DNA of 64,000 bases, taken from positions 1 through 64,000 of the forward strand of contig DATLUM010000050.1 in NCBI GenBank assembly GCA_035533095.1, given 5' to 3'. This document shows positions 44,917-53,817 of the stretch, piece after piece. Under the pieces are notes generated by a model that ran no database searches, had not been told where the DNA came from, and worked only from the letters and a program-made list of their open reading frames with translations. Made by a program: the position numbers and the translations under genes. This DNA is from Acidimicrobiales bacterium. Lineage in GTDB: Bacteria > Actinomycetota > Acidimicrobiia > Acidimicrobiales > Palsa-688. The first letter of the stretch is position 1, and the number at the start of each line of letters is the position of its first letter.

Positions 44917-44958
44917 TTGGTCAGCCGATGTTGACCAAGTGACTCCTGTGGTTAGAGT
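44917..44958 (+). promoter_or_regulatory. Promoter of the second NlpC/P60 gene with palindromic site
   Basis: TTGACC (44931-44936), 16 bases, TAGAGT (44953-44958). TTGGTCA (44917-44923) and TGACCAA (44932-44938) form a perfect 7-bp inverted repeat with an 8-base spacer that covers the -35 box, a possible operator. Confidence 0.5.
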
Positions 44959-44999
44959 GAATTGAGAGTCGAGCAGAACTGCCCGACGATCGGACATTC

Positions 45000-46235
45000 A
45001 TGACCGACCCGTGTGGACGCTCCCCCCGGCTGGTCCGGGCCACGGCGCTCGCGGCAGCCTTGGCTGCGGCCGCCGCATTCGCCGCCGGCGCGCCTGCGGC
45101 CGCCGCCGCGGGCTCCGGTGGTCCCACGACCACCGCTCCGACGGAGGCCTCGCTCCAGGTCCAGGCGCAGGAACTCGCCGCCCAGATCCAGGCCGACGGC
45201 CGTCAGCTGGACAAGATGGCCGAGGCCTACAACGCCGCTCAGATCAGGAGCACGCAGCTGGCGAGCCAGGTCGCGGCGTTGCAGGCGGAGTCCGCGCGCA
45301 CCGCCGCTGAGGCGGTAGTGACCCGGAAGGTGCTCAAGCAGCAGGCAGTCCTTTCCTACGTCGTAGGAGGGGCTCCAGTTGTCGGCTCGGTCCCCGGCAA
45401 CGCCAACCACGACCCCAACATCGCACTGTCGTACGCCGAGATCGTCAGCGGAGGCCAGAAGCGGGCGCTGGAGGCCTACCAGCAGGTGATGTCCGCGCAG
45501 GCGTCGCAGGCGCGCCAGCTGGCCACGGCGCAACACGACGCCGCGGTCACGCTGTCGACCATCGCTTCCGACAAAGCGGCTGCGATCCAGGCCGACACGG
45601 CCCGGCGCCAGGCTCTCGCGCAGGTGAACGGGCAGATGGCCGTTCTGATCGCACAAGTGCAGGCCCAGCAGCAGGCAGCCGCGAAAGCAGCAGCCCTCGC
45701 GGCACAGCAACACCGGGTATCGGCACCGCCGACCACCTCCAAACCATCACCCACGACCACCCCGCCGGCCGGACACACGTCGACGACCTTGGCCGGCACC
45801 ACACCGGCCACCTCGGGCTCATCGTCGCAGGGCAGCTCCTCGGGGAGTTCCAGCGGCAGCTACACGCAAGCTCCCGGGGCGAACAAAGCGATCGCGTATG
45901 CGTACGCGCAGCTCGGCAAGCCCTACCAGTGGGGCGGCGCCGGCCCCAACAGTTTCGACTGCTCCGGCTTGACGATGATGGCCTGGGAGCAGGCGGGCAT
46001 CTACTTCCCGCACCTCGCTCAAGACCAGTACAACCTCACGCAGCCGGTCCCAGTGTCGAGCGCCATTCCGGGCGACCTCATCTTCTTCGGGACCCCGAAC
46101 AACGTCGACCACGTGGGCATCTACATCGGTAACGGGCAGATGATCGACGCACCCCAGACAGGGCAGAACGTGAGCATCCAGTCGATCTACTGGTCCGACC
46201 TTCTCGGCGCAGGGAGAGTGACCACCTCCAGCTGA
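45000..46235 (+). CDS. Secreted NlpC/P60 peptidoglycan endopeptidase with coiled coil
   Basis: A 411-residue exported hydrolase. It has an Ala-rich signal peptide (residues 1 to about 37), a coiled coil from about 50 to 240 rich in Ala and Gln, a Thr/Pro/Ser linker (about 240-285) and an NlpC/P60 domain with Cys321 (NSFDCSGLTMMAW) and His371 (VDHVGIYIGNG). Same build as the protein at 18.4 kb but with an added linker. Likely a cell-separation enzyme of RipA type. Confidence 0.92.
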   Translation: MTDPCGRSPRLVRATALAAALAAAAAFAAGAPAAAAAGSGGPTTTAPTEASLQVQAQELAAQIQADGRQLDKMAEAYNAAQIRSTQLASQVAALQAESARTAAEAVVTRKVLKQQAVLSYVVGGAPVVGSVPGNANHDPNIALSYAEIVSGGQKRALEAYQQVMSAQASQARQLATAQHDAAVTLSTIASDKAAAIQADTARRQALAQVNGQMAVLIAQVQAQQQAAAKAAALAAQQHRVSAPPTTSKPSPTTTPPAGHTSTTLAGTTPATSGSSSQGSSSGSSSGSYTQAPGANKAIAYAYAQLGKPYQWGGAGPNSFDCSGLTMMAWEQAGIYFPHLAQDQYNLTQPVPVSSAIPGDLIFFGTPNNVDHVGIYIGNGQMIDAPQTGQNVSIQSIYWSDLLGAGRVTTSS

Positions 46236-46252
46236 CGCCTACCATCGTTGCC

Positions 46253-47194
46253 GTGCTTGCTGTCACGACCGGCGACGGACGGATCTCGGTCCAAGAGCAC
46301 CCCGATCCCGTCCCGGGCGCGGGCCAGGTTCTGGTTCGGGTGAGAGCTGCCGGTTTGAACGGCGCAGACATGATGCAGCAGCGCGGCCTCTACCCCGCCC
46401 CGCAGGGAGCACCCCCGGACATACCGGGCCTGGAGCTCGCTGGCGAGGTCGTTGGTGCCGGCCCCGGGACCTCGCGTTTCAGTCTCGGCGACCGGGTCAT
46501 GGCGGTGGTCGGTGGTGGCGGGCAGGCCGAACTGGCAGTCGTTCACGAGCGCGAGGCGATGCCGATCCCGGCCGGCCTGGACTGGGGGTCCGCCGGCGGG
46601 TTGCCTGAGGTGTTCACGACTGCCCACGACGCCCTCTTCACGCAGGCTGGGCTGGCACCTGGCGACCGGGTTTGCATCCACGGGGCTGCCGGCGGTGTCG
46701 GCACGGCGGCGGTCCAGCTGGCTGCCACCGCAGGAGCGAGGGTCGTGGCGACCGTGCGTTCGGTGGACCGCCGGCGGGCGGTCGAAGAACTCGGTGCGAC
46801 CGTCGTCGACCCCGCCGAGACCGAGGCAAACGGCCCCTACGACGTGATCCTGGAGCTCCTCGGCGCAGTGAACCTCGACGTGAACCTGCGTTCGCTCGCG
46901 ACCGGCGGGCGCATCTGCGTGATCGGAATCGGGGCCGGGGCAAGCGGGCAGATCAACCTCGGGTTGCTCATGTCGCGGCGCGGCCGGATCCACGGCTCGA
47001 CGCTGCGCTCGCGGCCTCTCGAGGGAAAGGCAGCCGCCGCTCGGCTCGTGGAGGCACATGTGCTGCCCTTGTTCGAGGCCGGCCGGTTGCGGGTCCCGAT
47101 CGACAGGACCTTCGCCCTGACCGAAGCCGAGGACGCGTACGCCCACTTCGACAGCGGCGGGAAGTTCGGGAAGATCCTGCTGACCACCGGCTAA
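46253..47194 (+). CDS. Zinc-free MDR family quinone oxidoreductase-like protein
   Basis: A 313-residue medium-chain dehydrogenase/reductase. The GroES-like N-terminal part (VRAAGLNGADMMQQRGLYPAPQG, PGLELAGEVVGAG) and the NADPH-binding Rossmann motif (IHGAAGGVGTAAVQLA) are typical of quinone oxidoreductase/crotonyl-CoA reductase relatives. Zinc cysteines are absent. The GTG start is 17 bases after the NlpC/P60 stop. The stop codon begins a copy of the stop-codon palindromic element. Confidence 0.9.
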   Translation: MLAVTTGDGRISVQEHPDPVPGAGQVLVRVRAAGLNGADMMQQRGLYPAPQGAPPDIPGLELAGEVVGAGPGTSRFSLGDRVMAVVGGGGQAELAVVHEREAMPIPAGLDWGSAGGLPEVFTTAHDALFTQAGLAPGDRVCIHGAAGGVGTAAVQLAATAGARVVATVRSVDRRRAVEELGATVVDPAETEANGPYDVILELLGAVNLDVNLRSLATGGRICVIGIGAGASGQINLGLLMSRRGRIHGSTLRSRPLEGKAAAARLVEAHVLPLFEAGRLRVPIDRTFALTEAEDAYAHFDSGGKFGKILLTTG

Positions 47195-47217
47195 AGAGGT
47201 TCGCAGAGCCTCGCTAG
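47191..47217. repeat. Stop-codon palindromic element, copy 6
   Basis: CTAAAGAGG (47191-47199) and CCTCGCTAG (47209-47217), a 9-bp inverted repeat with two mismatches and loop TTCGCAGAG. The left arm holds the stop of the oxidoreductase gene and the right arm the stop of the convergent DUF1707 gene. Confidence 0.65.
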
Positions 47218-47651
47218 GCGCGACGGCGCCTTCGCAGGACGACTCCCTGGACCAGGCCGGTTGTCCATCCCCCCAGGAGCACCAGCGCCCAGCCCCACGA
47301 CACGACAGCGAGCAGCACGGCCGCAGTGATCACGATCGCCACTGTCAGCAGGACCGTCACCGCGGCCGCCAGACGCCGTCCACCACCCGCTTCCTCGCCC
47401 GGGGCGAGACCCCGAGGCTCGAACAGCGAGCCCGACCCCGACCGCTCCCCTGGCATCGAGGGGTCGGCAATGCGCAGCATCGGCAGGTCATGGAGGACCG
47501 CATCGAGATCCTCGAGGGTCGAGGCGCCCATCACCGTCTCGATACGGTGTGCGTACTCGTCGACGTCGATGCGCCCGGCCGCGCAGTGGCGGCGCAGCTC
47601 GTCGATAGTCCGTTGGCGCTCGGTGTCAGAGATGCGCATGGGTGAAGGCAT
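47214..47651 (-). CDS. DUF1707 (SHOCT-like) membrane protein
   Basis: A 145-residue protein. The N-terminal DUF1707 domain (MRISDTERQRTIDELRRHCAAGRIDVDEYAHRIE with a DLDAVLHDLP end) is a common actinobacterial module of unknown function. Two transmembrane segments (AAAVTVLLTVAIVITAAVLL; WALVLLGGWTTGLVQGVVL) and an Arg-rich tail follow. The start is the ATG at 47651 or, four codons later, 47639. Confidence 0.85.
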   Translation of the reverse strand: MPSPMRISDTERQRTIDELRRHCAAGRIDVDEYAHRIETVMGASTLEDLDAVLHDLPMLRIADPSMPGERSGSGSLFEPRGLAPGEEAGGGRRLAAAVTVLLTVAIVITAAVLLAVVSWGWALVLLGGWTTGLVQGVVLRRRRRA

Positions 47652-47668
47652 GGTATTGCGTCGGGGGC

Positions 47669-48595
47669 TCAAGCCTTCGAACTGCCTGGCCCCCCGGCCC
47701 CGTGCAGAGCCTGCATCGCCTGCGAGCGGCCGAGGACGACGACCCCAGCGAACATGACCACCAGTGACAGCACCTCGCCCGCCACGGCCGAAGCTCCCGA
47801 CGCGACGCTCTCCTCGAAGGCCAAGGCGCCTATCAAGATGCTGACCACGGGATCCACCACGCTCATCATCGGTAGGGACACGTCCAGCGGACCGGCCTGA
47901 AATGCGCTTTGTGCCACCAGCATGCCGACCACTCCCGCCGCGACCAGCATGTATGGCTGCCAGTGCTCCAGAAGCACCGGAACCCCTTTCCCGAGCAGAT
48001 GAGCTGCGGTCACCGTCAGCGCAGCCGCGACCCCGTAGATCACGCCGGCCGCTGCCGAGAGCTGCATCGCTCGCTGCCACGGCGCTCGTCTCCGGCTCGC
48101 CAGCACCAAGACGGCGGAAACCGCTCCGCCGCCCGCGAGCAGGGCCGCCCAGACCGGCGCGCTGACGTCGGCGCGGCCTCTCTCCGGCGCGGCCACCGTG
48201 AGGAAGACGGCGAGGCCCGAGCACACGGCGATCGCTGCCAGCCAGTCGCGGACGGTGAGCATCCGCCCCGCCCAGGCGGCACCCACCGGAAGCGCGAACA
48301 GCAGGCCGCAGACGAGAAGGGGCTGCACCACGACTATCGGTCCGCGACCGAGGGCCACGAACTGCAGTGCGTAGCCCGCCACGTCGCACCCGAGCCCGAG
48401 AACCCAAACCGGATGGCGTAGCAGTCGGGCCAGGAGGCCGAACCGCATAGAGCTCTCGAGAGGCTGCTTCGCAGCGCCGCGCTGCTGTAGCACCGATGCC
48501 AGCGCGTACATCATCGCCGCTCCAATGGCGCACAGCACCGCCAACATCGGGCGAGGGTAACCCGGTTCCCTCGCGTCGCCGGCGATCTGGCTCAT
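47669..48595 (-). CDS. DMT superfamily (EamA-like) transporter
   Basis: A 308-residue membrane protein with about nine to ten hydrophobic segments in two EamA-like halves (AVLCAIGAAMMYALASVLQQRGAA; GVVGMLVAQSAFQAGPLDVSLPMMSVVDPVVSILIGALAFEE). The FQAGPLDVSLPMMSVVDP stretch is a hallmark of this actinobacterial branch, whose substrates are unknown. The Met at 48547 is an alternative start that would remove a polar leader. A separate short gap of 18 bases separates it from the DUF1707 gene. Confidence 0.85.
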   Translation of the reverse strand: MSQIAGDAREPGYPRPMLAVLCAIGAAMMYALASVLQQRGAAKQPLESSMRFGLLARLLRHPVWVLGLGCDVAGYALQFVALGRGPIVVVQPLLVCGLLFALPVGAAWAGRMLTVRDWLAAIAVCSGLAVFLTVAAPERGRADVSAPVWAALLAGGGAVSAVLVLASRRRAPWQRAMQLSAAAGVIYGVAAALTVTAAHLLGKGVPVLLEHWQPYMLVAAGVVGMLVAQSAFQAGPLDVSLPMMSVVDPVVSILIGALAFEESVASGASAVAGEVLSLVVMFAGVVVLGRSQAMQALHGAGGPGSSKA

Positions 48596-48658
48596 GCCAG
48601 ACTTGTGCGATGAGAAGCTGTCGCATCTCCCGTCACGCGGCTTGGCGACAGGTTCTGA

Positions 48659-48739
48659 GGGCGCGTGGTGGAATGGCAGACACAGCGGGCTTAAACCCTG
48701 CGGCTTTCGAGCATGAGGGTTCGAATCCCTCCGCGCCCA
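48659..48739 (+). tRNA. tRNA-Leu (anticodon TAA)
   Basis: The acceptor stem GGGCGCG (48659-48665) pairs fully with CGCGCCC (48732-48738), with discriminator A. The anticodon loop CTTAAAC carries TAA at 48692-48694, reading codon UUA. A variable arm of the long class-II type is present, and the T arm is GAGGG-TTCGAAT-CCCTC. CCA is not encoded. Confidence 0.93.
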
Positions 48740-48749
48740 CGGACTGAGC

Positions 48750-50282
48750 TCAGGTCGGCACAGGCGGGTCAGGCCATACCGGCCCAGCGGGCGGCGGGGG
48801 TACCGGCGAGCCCGCGCTGTCCGGTTGGGCTCCCCGCGTCGGACCCTGGCGCACTTCGCGGTCCCGCGACGCCGAGGCTGTTGCCACGTCGGCCGGATAC
48901 GTCCTGACCGCGCGCAGCAGGATCACCCCGCTTGCCAAGAGCAGGACCAAGGTGACGCTGAACGTCAGCTGGAGGCCCTTCCTGCCGTGGCCGAGCACCG
49001 AGTTGGACATGAACCCGAATATCGGCGGGGCCAACGACTGAGCGGCAGTTCGCAGAGCCGTCCTTATACCTTCCGCCCTCCCCCACAGAAGAGGCGGGAC
49101 TATGTCGAGGCGGCCGGCGTCGATCGGAGGGTTCTGGGCGGAGAGCATGAAGGCCGCGGCGGTCAGATAAGGAATGGCGGTGATCGTGCTCCGCGTCAGG
49201 ATCGCCGGCAGGAAGAGGAAGCTCGCCAGGATCGCTGCGACACCCGGGACGACAACCCGCGACGTCAAAAAGCCCCTCTGCAACAGGCGGTCGCTCAGCC
49301 CTCCCGCCAGGAGCACACCGCCGACCGCCCCCACCCCGAGCACGAACAGGAGCAGGTTCGCGAGCGCCTGATCCACCCCGTACTGCTCTTTTACATACTC
49401 CACTGCGAACGTCTCGATGCCCGAGAGGTAGAAGTAGCCGCACGCGCTCGCAATGATGAGCGTGACGTTCGTACGGATCCCGAGCACGACGCGCACGGCG
49501 TCGCGCAGGCCCATGCTGCGAACTTCCGGCCCGAGGATCCTCGCCGGGTCCGGCTGGATACCCCGTTCCTCGGCGAGCCGCTGGGCGTCGGTCGGCTCTG
49601 AAGCCGCGCCCCCCATCCCCCGCAGTGGGTCCTGCTCGCCGCGTTCAGGTTCGGGCAGGTGCAGGACCTGCCAGGCGAGGTACATGGCCGGCAGGGCAAG
49701 GGCGACGAACGCTGCCCGCCACGAAATAGCGGCGATGTCGCCTGTTATCGCGAAGCCGACACCCGCGCCGGCGAGTTCACCGGTGAGGATGTAGCTGTAG
49801 ATGCGCCCCCGCTCGGCGCTGCCGAAGTAGTCGCCGATGAGAGAAGCGACGATCGGCCCGGCGGCGGCCGTCCCCATCCCGAGGAAGAGACGGGACCACA
49901 GCAGCTCGGAAAAAGACCCGGCAGTCGCGCTCCAGAGCATCGCGGCGCTCCAGGTGACGATGGTGAAGCCGAGGACACGGGTTCGCCGCCACCGGTCGGC
50001 AATGATGCCGAAAGGGATGCTGGCGGCCGCAGCGACCAGGGAGCTGACCGCCACGAGGATGCCTATGTCGGCGTTGTCGATGTGCAGCGCCGAGCGGAGC
50101 TGTGTGGCGGATGCGCCGACCGTCGCCGAGTCGGCACTGTTGAGCGCCAGCACGCACGCCATGACCACGATGATCCGGCGCCGATCCGGACCCCCGAGAA
50201 CGCGGTCGAGATGCCTGCCCGTCGCCCGAGCAGCCCGATCCGCGTGCCGGCGCCACTGCCGGCCGTAGTCGATGGCTCCCAT
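48750..50282 (-). CDS. MFS transporter, spinster-like
   Basis: A 510-residue membrane protein with 12 predicted segments. The MFS signature between helices 2 and 3 is GIIADRWRRTRVLGFT, and LFLGMGTAAAGPIVASLIGDYF is typical of the Spns/organic-acid porter group. It has a long polar N-terminus of about 35 residues and a Pro-rich cytoplasmic tail (VPPPPAGPVWPDPPVPT). Substrate unknown. It runs towards the tRNA gene. Confidence 0.87.
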   Translation of the reverse strand: MGAIDYGRQWRRHADRAARATGRHLDRVLGGPDRRRIIVVMACVLALNSADSATVGASATQLRSALHIDNADIGILVAVSSLVAAAASIPFGIIADRWRRTRVLGFTIVTWSAAMLWSATAGSFSELLWSRLFLGMGTAAAGPIVASLIGDYFGSAERGRIYSYILTGELAGAGVGFAITGDIAAISWRAAFVALALPAMYLAWQVLHLPEPERGEQDPLRGMGGAASEPTDAQRLAEERGIQPDPARILGPEVRSMGLRDAVRVVLGIRTNVTLIIASACGYFYLSGIETFAVEYVKEQYGVDQALANLLLFVLGVGAVGGVLLAGGLSDRLLQRGFLTSRVVVPGVAAILASFLFLPAILTRSTITAIPYLTAAAFMLSAQNPPIDAGRLDIVPPLLWGRAEGIRTALRTAAQSLAPPIFGFMSNSVLGHGRKGLQLTFSVTLVLLLASGVILLRAVRTYPADVATASASRDREVRQGPTRGAQPDSAGSPVPPPPAGPVWPDPPVPT

Positions 50283-50359
50283 TCAGACCAACGATAAGGC
50301 TGACGGAGCCCACAGCGGCGCAGCCCCGAGAGGCTCCGTGGGGCCAGCGCCTGTGGTTT

Positions 50360-50776
50360 CTACTTCTTGGTCTCCCAGAAGATCTTGTCGATCTCGCCGA
50401 TCTTGGCGAGGAGGTCCTCGGCGACGGACACATCGTTGGTCTTCTTGGCTTCACCGGCGGCCTTGGTCGCGTTCCAGAACAGCTCGTGCAGCTCCGGGTG
50501 AGCTTCGAGGTGGTTCGGCTTGAAGTAGTCGGTCCACAGCACCCAGAGGTGGTGCTTCACGAGCTCCGCTCGCTCCTCCTTGATCATCACGGCGCGGGTC
50601 TTGAAGACGTTGTCGTCGGAGCCGTTGAACTTCTCCATGCACGCTTTGACCGACTCTGCCTCGATCCGGGCCTGCGCCGGGTCGTAGACGCCACAGGGCA
50701 GGTCGCAGTGCGCGTGGGCCTGCTGCGGCGCGCTTACGCGATCCGCGAAGCTGAACAGTCGAGAGACAATCGTCAT
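50360..50776 (-). CDS. sodN: Nickel superoxide dismutase
   Basis: Detoxifies superoxide. From the ATG at 50776 the precursor has 138 residues. The nickel hook HCDLPCGVYDP is present at residues 23-33, so a 22-residue leader must be removed to expose His23 as the N-terminal ligand with Cys24 and Cys28. The helical bundle that follows (EERAELVKHHLWVLWTDYFK, HPELHELFWNATKAA) is standard. A GGAG site eight bases before the ATG favours this start over an ATG seven codons upstream. The maturation protease gene is divergent next to it. Confidence 0.96.
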   Translation of the reverse strand: MTIVSRLFSFADRVSAPQQAHAHCDLPCGVYDPAQARIEAESVKACMEKFNGSDDNVFKTRAVMIKEERAELVKHHLWVLWTDYFKPNHLEAHPELHELFWNATKAAGEAKKTNDVSVAEDLLAKIGEIDKIFWETKK

Positions 50777-50795
50777 AATCCGAGGCTCCTTCGTC

Positions 50796-51206
50796 ATGGT
50801 CTGTGAGCGTTCTCACCCTACCCACTCTCCCCGACGCGGTTGGCCGGCGGCGGCGGTCCTCGGGACCGTCGCGGCTGCAGCGTGGGAGATCGCGCGTCGC
50901 TGCAGGCGCCTGGAGGTCGTGGGCGACAGCATGCTGCCGTCGTTCGAGGCCGGCGACCGTCTGCTGGCGGTCAGGGCGGGGCGAATCCGTCCCGGCGACG
51001 TCGTCGCGGTGCCGGATCCCGGGCAAGAGGGACGGCTCCTGGTGAAGCGTGTCCATAGCGTCTCCCGAGATTCCCTGGAGGTGAGGGGCGACAACGACTC
51101 GGCCAGCACCGACAGCCGCACCTTCGGCCCGGTGCGCCGGAGCGCGGTGGTGGGGAAGATCGTGTACCGCTACGCGCCGACGGAAAGGGCCACGTGGCGT
51201 CCCTAG
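50796..51206 (+). CDS. sodX: Nickel-type superoxide dismutase maturation protease (S26 family)
   Basis: A 136-residue signal-peptidase-like protease that cuts the SodN leader. The catalytic Ser45 lies in VVGDSMLPSFEAGDRLL and the general-base Lys84 in LLVKRVHSV; box E RGDNDSASTDSRTFG is also seen. One hydrophobic segment near residues 17-30 may anchor it. Only 19 bases separate its ATG from the sodN ATG, and the 3' end overlaps the acyltransferase gene. Confidence 0.92.
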   Translation: MVCERSHPTHSPRRGWPAAAVLGTVAAAAWEIARRCRRLEVVGDSMLPSFEAGDRLLAVRAGRIRPGDVVAVPDPGQEGRLLVKRVHSVSRDSLEVRGDNDSASTDSRTFGPVRRSAVVGKIVYRYAPTERATWRP

Positions 51207-52099
51207 TACCATCGGATCTCATGTCGCCACCGGCCGGGGTCACGCAGCACCCAGCCCGCGGGGGTGCCCTGGTCCCGCTCCGTCCCCTGGAGGAGCCGGC
51301 TCCACCACCCGACCTGCGGCACAGCGACGTGGACGAGTGGGGCCGGTCCGAATCGGCCAGGGAGCTCTTCCGGCGCATCTATACACCCCTGTACCGGTAC
51401 TGGTTCAGGGTCGAGTGGGAGGGGATCGAGAAGATCCCGGCCAAGGGCGGGGCGCTCCTCGTCGCCAACCACGCCGGCGCGATACCGGCGGACGCTCCGA
51501 TCATCATGCACGGGATCGAGGAGGAGATCGGAAGGCCCGTGTACGGCATGGCCGACCACCTGTTCCGGTCCCTGCCCGTGGTGGGCACGCTGTGGGCCCG
51601 GGGCGGTGGTGTCGCCGCCCACCCGGACAACGCCTACCGGCTCCTGCACGACCAGGGGCACCTTGCGCTCGTGTTCCCCGAAGGCACCAAGGGAACCGGA
51701 AAGGCCTTCACCGAGCGTTACAAGCTCAGGCGTTTCGGCAGAGGGGGATTCGTCGAGATCGCCATGCGGGCGGGCGTACCGGTGATCCCGATCACCGTCG
51801 TCGGCTCGGAAGAGGTCATGCCGATCGTGGTCAAGGCGCAGCGCCTGGCCAAGATCCTGGGTGTCCCGTATGTCCCGATCACGGCGAACATGCTGCTGCT
51901 CGGACCACTCGGGCTACTCGGCTACTTCCCCGCGAAGATCAAGGTGCGAGTGCTCGACCCGGTCACCTTCGACGTCGAGCCGGACCAGGAGAGATACCCG
52001 CGAAGCCACGTATTCGAAGAGGCCGAGGCGATTCGCCGGAGAATGCAGATGAGCATCTACGACATGCTTCGCAAACGCCGCAGCGTGTGGTTCGGGTGA
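51194..52099 (+). CDS. Lysophospholipid acyltransferase (PlsC-like)
   Basis: A 301-residue acyltransferase. Block I is ANHAGAIPADAP, where His and Asp are spaced as in the NHSGWLPWD type of actinobacterial enzymes, and block III is VFPEGTKGTGK. It transfers acyl chains from CoA or ACP to a lysophospholipid or glycerol-3-phosphate product at the membrane. The GTG at 51194 overlaps sodX by 13 bases; an ATG at 51221 is an alternative. The SDR gene starts 4 bases after its stop. Confidence 0.88.
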   Translation: MASLVPSDLMSPPAGVTQHPARGGALVPLRPLEEPAPPPDLRHSDVDEWGRSESARELFRRIYTPLYRYWFRVEWEGIEKIPAKGGALLVANHAGAIPADAPIIMHGIEEEIGRPVYGMADHLFRSLPVVGTLWARGGGVAAHPDNAYRLLHDQGHLALVFPEGTKGTGKAFTERYKLRRFGRGGFVEIAMRAGVPVIPITVVGSEEVMPIVVKAQRLAKILGVPYVPITANMLLLGPLGLLGYFPAKIKVRVLDPVTFDVEPDQERYPRSHVFEEAEAIRRRMQMSIYDMLRKRRSVWFG

Positions 52100-52103
52100 C
52101 GTT

Positions 52104-53141
52104 TTGGGCCGCCGACTCCTGATCACAGGCCTTTCCACGTATTGGGGCGGCCGCCTGGCGCTCGCGTTCGAGCGCGACCCCGACGTCGAGGTGATCGTCG
52201 GGATGGACAGCGAGAACCCCGTGGTCCCGCTCGAGCGCACCGAGTTCGTTCGCGCGGACGACAACTACTCGATCCTCGCCCGCTTGATGAAGGCGACGCA
52301 GGTCGACACGGTCGTCCACGCCGGACTGGTCGTCGACTCGTCGCTCATGCCCGACCGGCGCATCCACGAGAAGAACGTCATCGGCACGATGAACCTGCTC
52401 GCTGCGGCTGGAGGCGAGGACAGCAAGGTCCGGTGCCTGGTGGTGAAGTCTTCGGCCCTCGTGTACGGAGCGTCGCGGACAGATCCAACCTGGTTCAGCG
52501 AGGAGACCCGGCGCACCGGTCCGGCTCGCACGCGCACGGAACGGTCGCTGCTGGAGGTGGAGAGCTACCTGAGAGCGTTCGCGGAGGACAACCCTGCCGT
52601 CGCGGTTTGCGTGCTGCGCTGCGCGAACGTGCTCGGCGACGGTCTGGCGACCTCGCTATCCAAGGCGCTGTCCATGCCGGCTGTCCCGTCGATCGTCGGT
52701 TTCGACCCGCAGCTGCAGTTCGTGGAGCAGGAAGACGTCGTGCGCTCCATCGAGTTCGTGATCCGGGGGTGCCTCGAAGGGGTCTACAACGTCGCCGGCG
52801 ACGGGCGGCTGCCATGGTCGGAGATCCGGGCCATCGCCGGCAAGCCCGCGCTCCCCCTCAGCCCGGTCCTGACAGGTCTTGCGGTCGCACCGCTCAACCG
52901 GGCCAGGATCTTGTCGCTCCCGCCGGAGGTGCTCGACCTTCTCCGGTTCGGCCGCGGAATCGACAACCGCAAGCTGAAGGCCGCCGGCTTCCGCTACCGC
53001 TACACCACCGCGGGCGCCGTCGAGAACTTCGTGGAGGACACCCGGTTGCGTCGCGTGATGGGCGAGACGAGGCCGACGTACCGCTACGAGGGCGACGTGG
53101 AGGCCTTCTTCCGGCATTCGCCGGCTGTCGTACGCCATTGA
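52104..53141 (+). CDS. NAD-dependent epimerase/dehydratase (SDR) family protein
   Basis: A 345-residue extended-SDR protein starting at a TTG. The nucleotide-binding start is LLITGLSTYWGGRLALAF, an actinobacterial variant of TGxxGxxG, followed by VDTVVHAGLVVDSS and a serine-containing SSALVYGA; the catalytic Tyr-x-x-x-Lys is not in its standard form (ERSLLEVESYLRAF). Often found next to PlsC-like genes in actinobacteria, as here, which suggests a role in lipid or envelope metabolism. Confidence 0.83.
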   Translation: MGRRLLITGLSTYWGGRLALAFERDPDVEVIVGMDSENPVVPLERTEFVRADDNYSILARLMKATQVDTVVHAGLVVDSSLMPDRRIHEKNVIGTMNLLAAAGGEDSKVRCLVVKSSALVYGASRTDPTWFSEETRRTGPARTRTERSLLEVESYLRAFAEDNPAVAVCVLRCANVLGDGLATSLSKALSMPAVPSIVGFDPQLQFVEQEDVVRSIEFVIRGCLEGVYNVAGDGRLPWSEIRAIAGKPALPLSPVLTGLAVAPLNRARILSLPPEVLDLLRFGRGIDNRKLKAAGFRYRYTTAGAVENFVEDTRLRRVMGETRPTYRYEGDVEAFFRHSPAVVRH

Positions 53142-53169
53142 GGACTCCGCCCGGTAACTCCTCCGTGCG

Positions 53170-53817
53170 CTAGGAGTCGCCCTCGTCGGGCAGGATCCAC
53201 GCCGCCATGAGCTCCTCGCGACGCTCGGCCCACTCCTCGAACGTGATCGCGTAGCGCACGTGGTCCTCCCAGACCCCGTTGATCTGCAGGTAGCGCACCG
53301 CGACGCCCTCGTTTCGCAAGCCCAGCTTCTCGACCACCCGGTGACTCGGCCGGTTCCGCGGGATGATCGACGCCTGCAGACGGTGCAGGGACAGATCGTC
53401 GAACGCGAACCTGCAGAGCACGGCGAACGCCTCGGGCACGTAGCCGTGACCGGCCGCGGCCTCGTCGATCCAGTAACCGACGTATGCGTTCTGGTAGGGG
53501 CCCCGCTGGACCGACCCGAGGTTTATCTCGCCGGCAAAGCGGTCGCGCCCCGGCCCGACGAAGATGCCGAACCCGTAACCGCTCCCGAGCTGCCGCTCGC
53601 GCTCGCGAGCCCCGCAGCGGGCGGCGAACACGCGGCGATCCTCCGTGGCGTCCGGCTGGCCCGGCAGCGGCCGCGGCTCCCACTTCACGAGCCAATCCCG
53701 GGAGCGCGTCCTCACCTCGCGCCACGCCTCGAAGTCCGCCGGGGTGAGCGGGCGCAGGAGCACCCGTCGCCCGGTGAGCGAGGGCACGCTCACCCGGTTG
53801 GTGCCGATCCAGCTCAC
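53170..53817 (-). CDS. GNAT family N-acetyltransferase (RimJ/RimL-like)
   Basis: A 215-residue acetyltransferase. It has the RimJ/RimL pattern LLRPLTPADFEAWREVRTRS, the acetyl-CoA strand with IDEAAAGHGYVPEAFAVLCRFAFDDLSLHRLQASIIPRN and RVVEKLGLRNEGV. Such enzymes acetylate protein N-termini or antibiotics. The GTG start overlaps the aminotransferase stop (GTGA), so it is the last gene of the long minus-strand run that starts near 64 kb. Confidence 0.9.
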   Translation of the reverse strand: MSWIGTNRVSVPSLTGRRVLLRPLTPADFEAWREVRTRSRDWLVKWEPRPLPGQPDATEDRRVFAARCGARERERQLGSGYGFGIFVGPGRDRFAGEINLGSVQRGPYQNAYVGYWIDEAAAGHGYVPEAFAVLCRFAFDDLSLHRLQASIIPRNRPSHRVVEKLGLRNEGVAVRYLQINGVWEDHVRYAITFEEWAERREELMAAWILPDEGDS

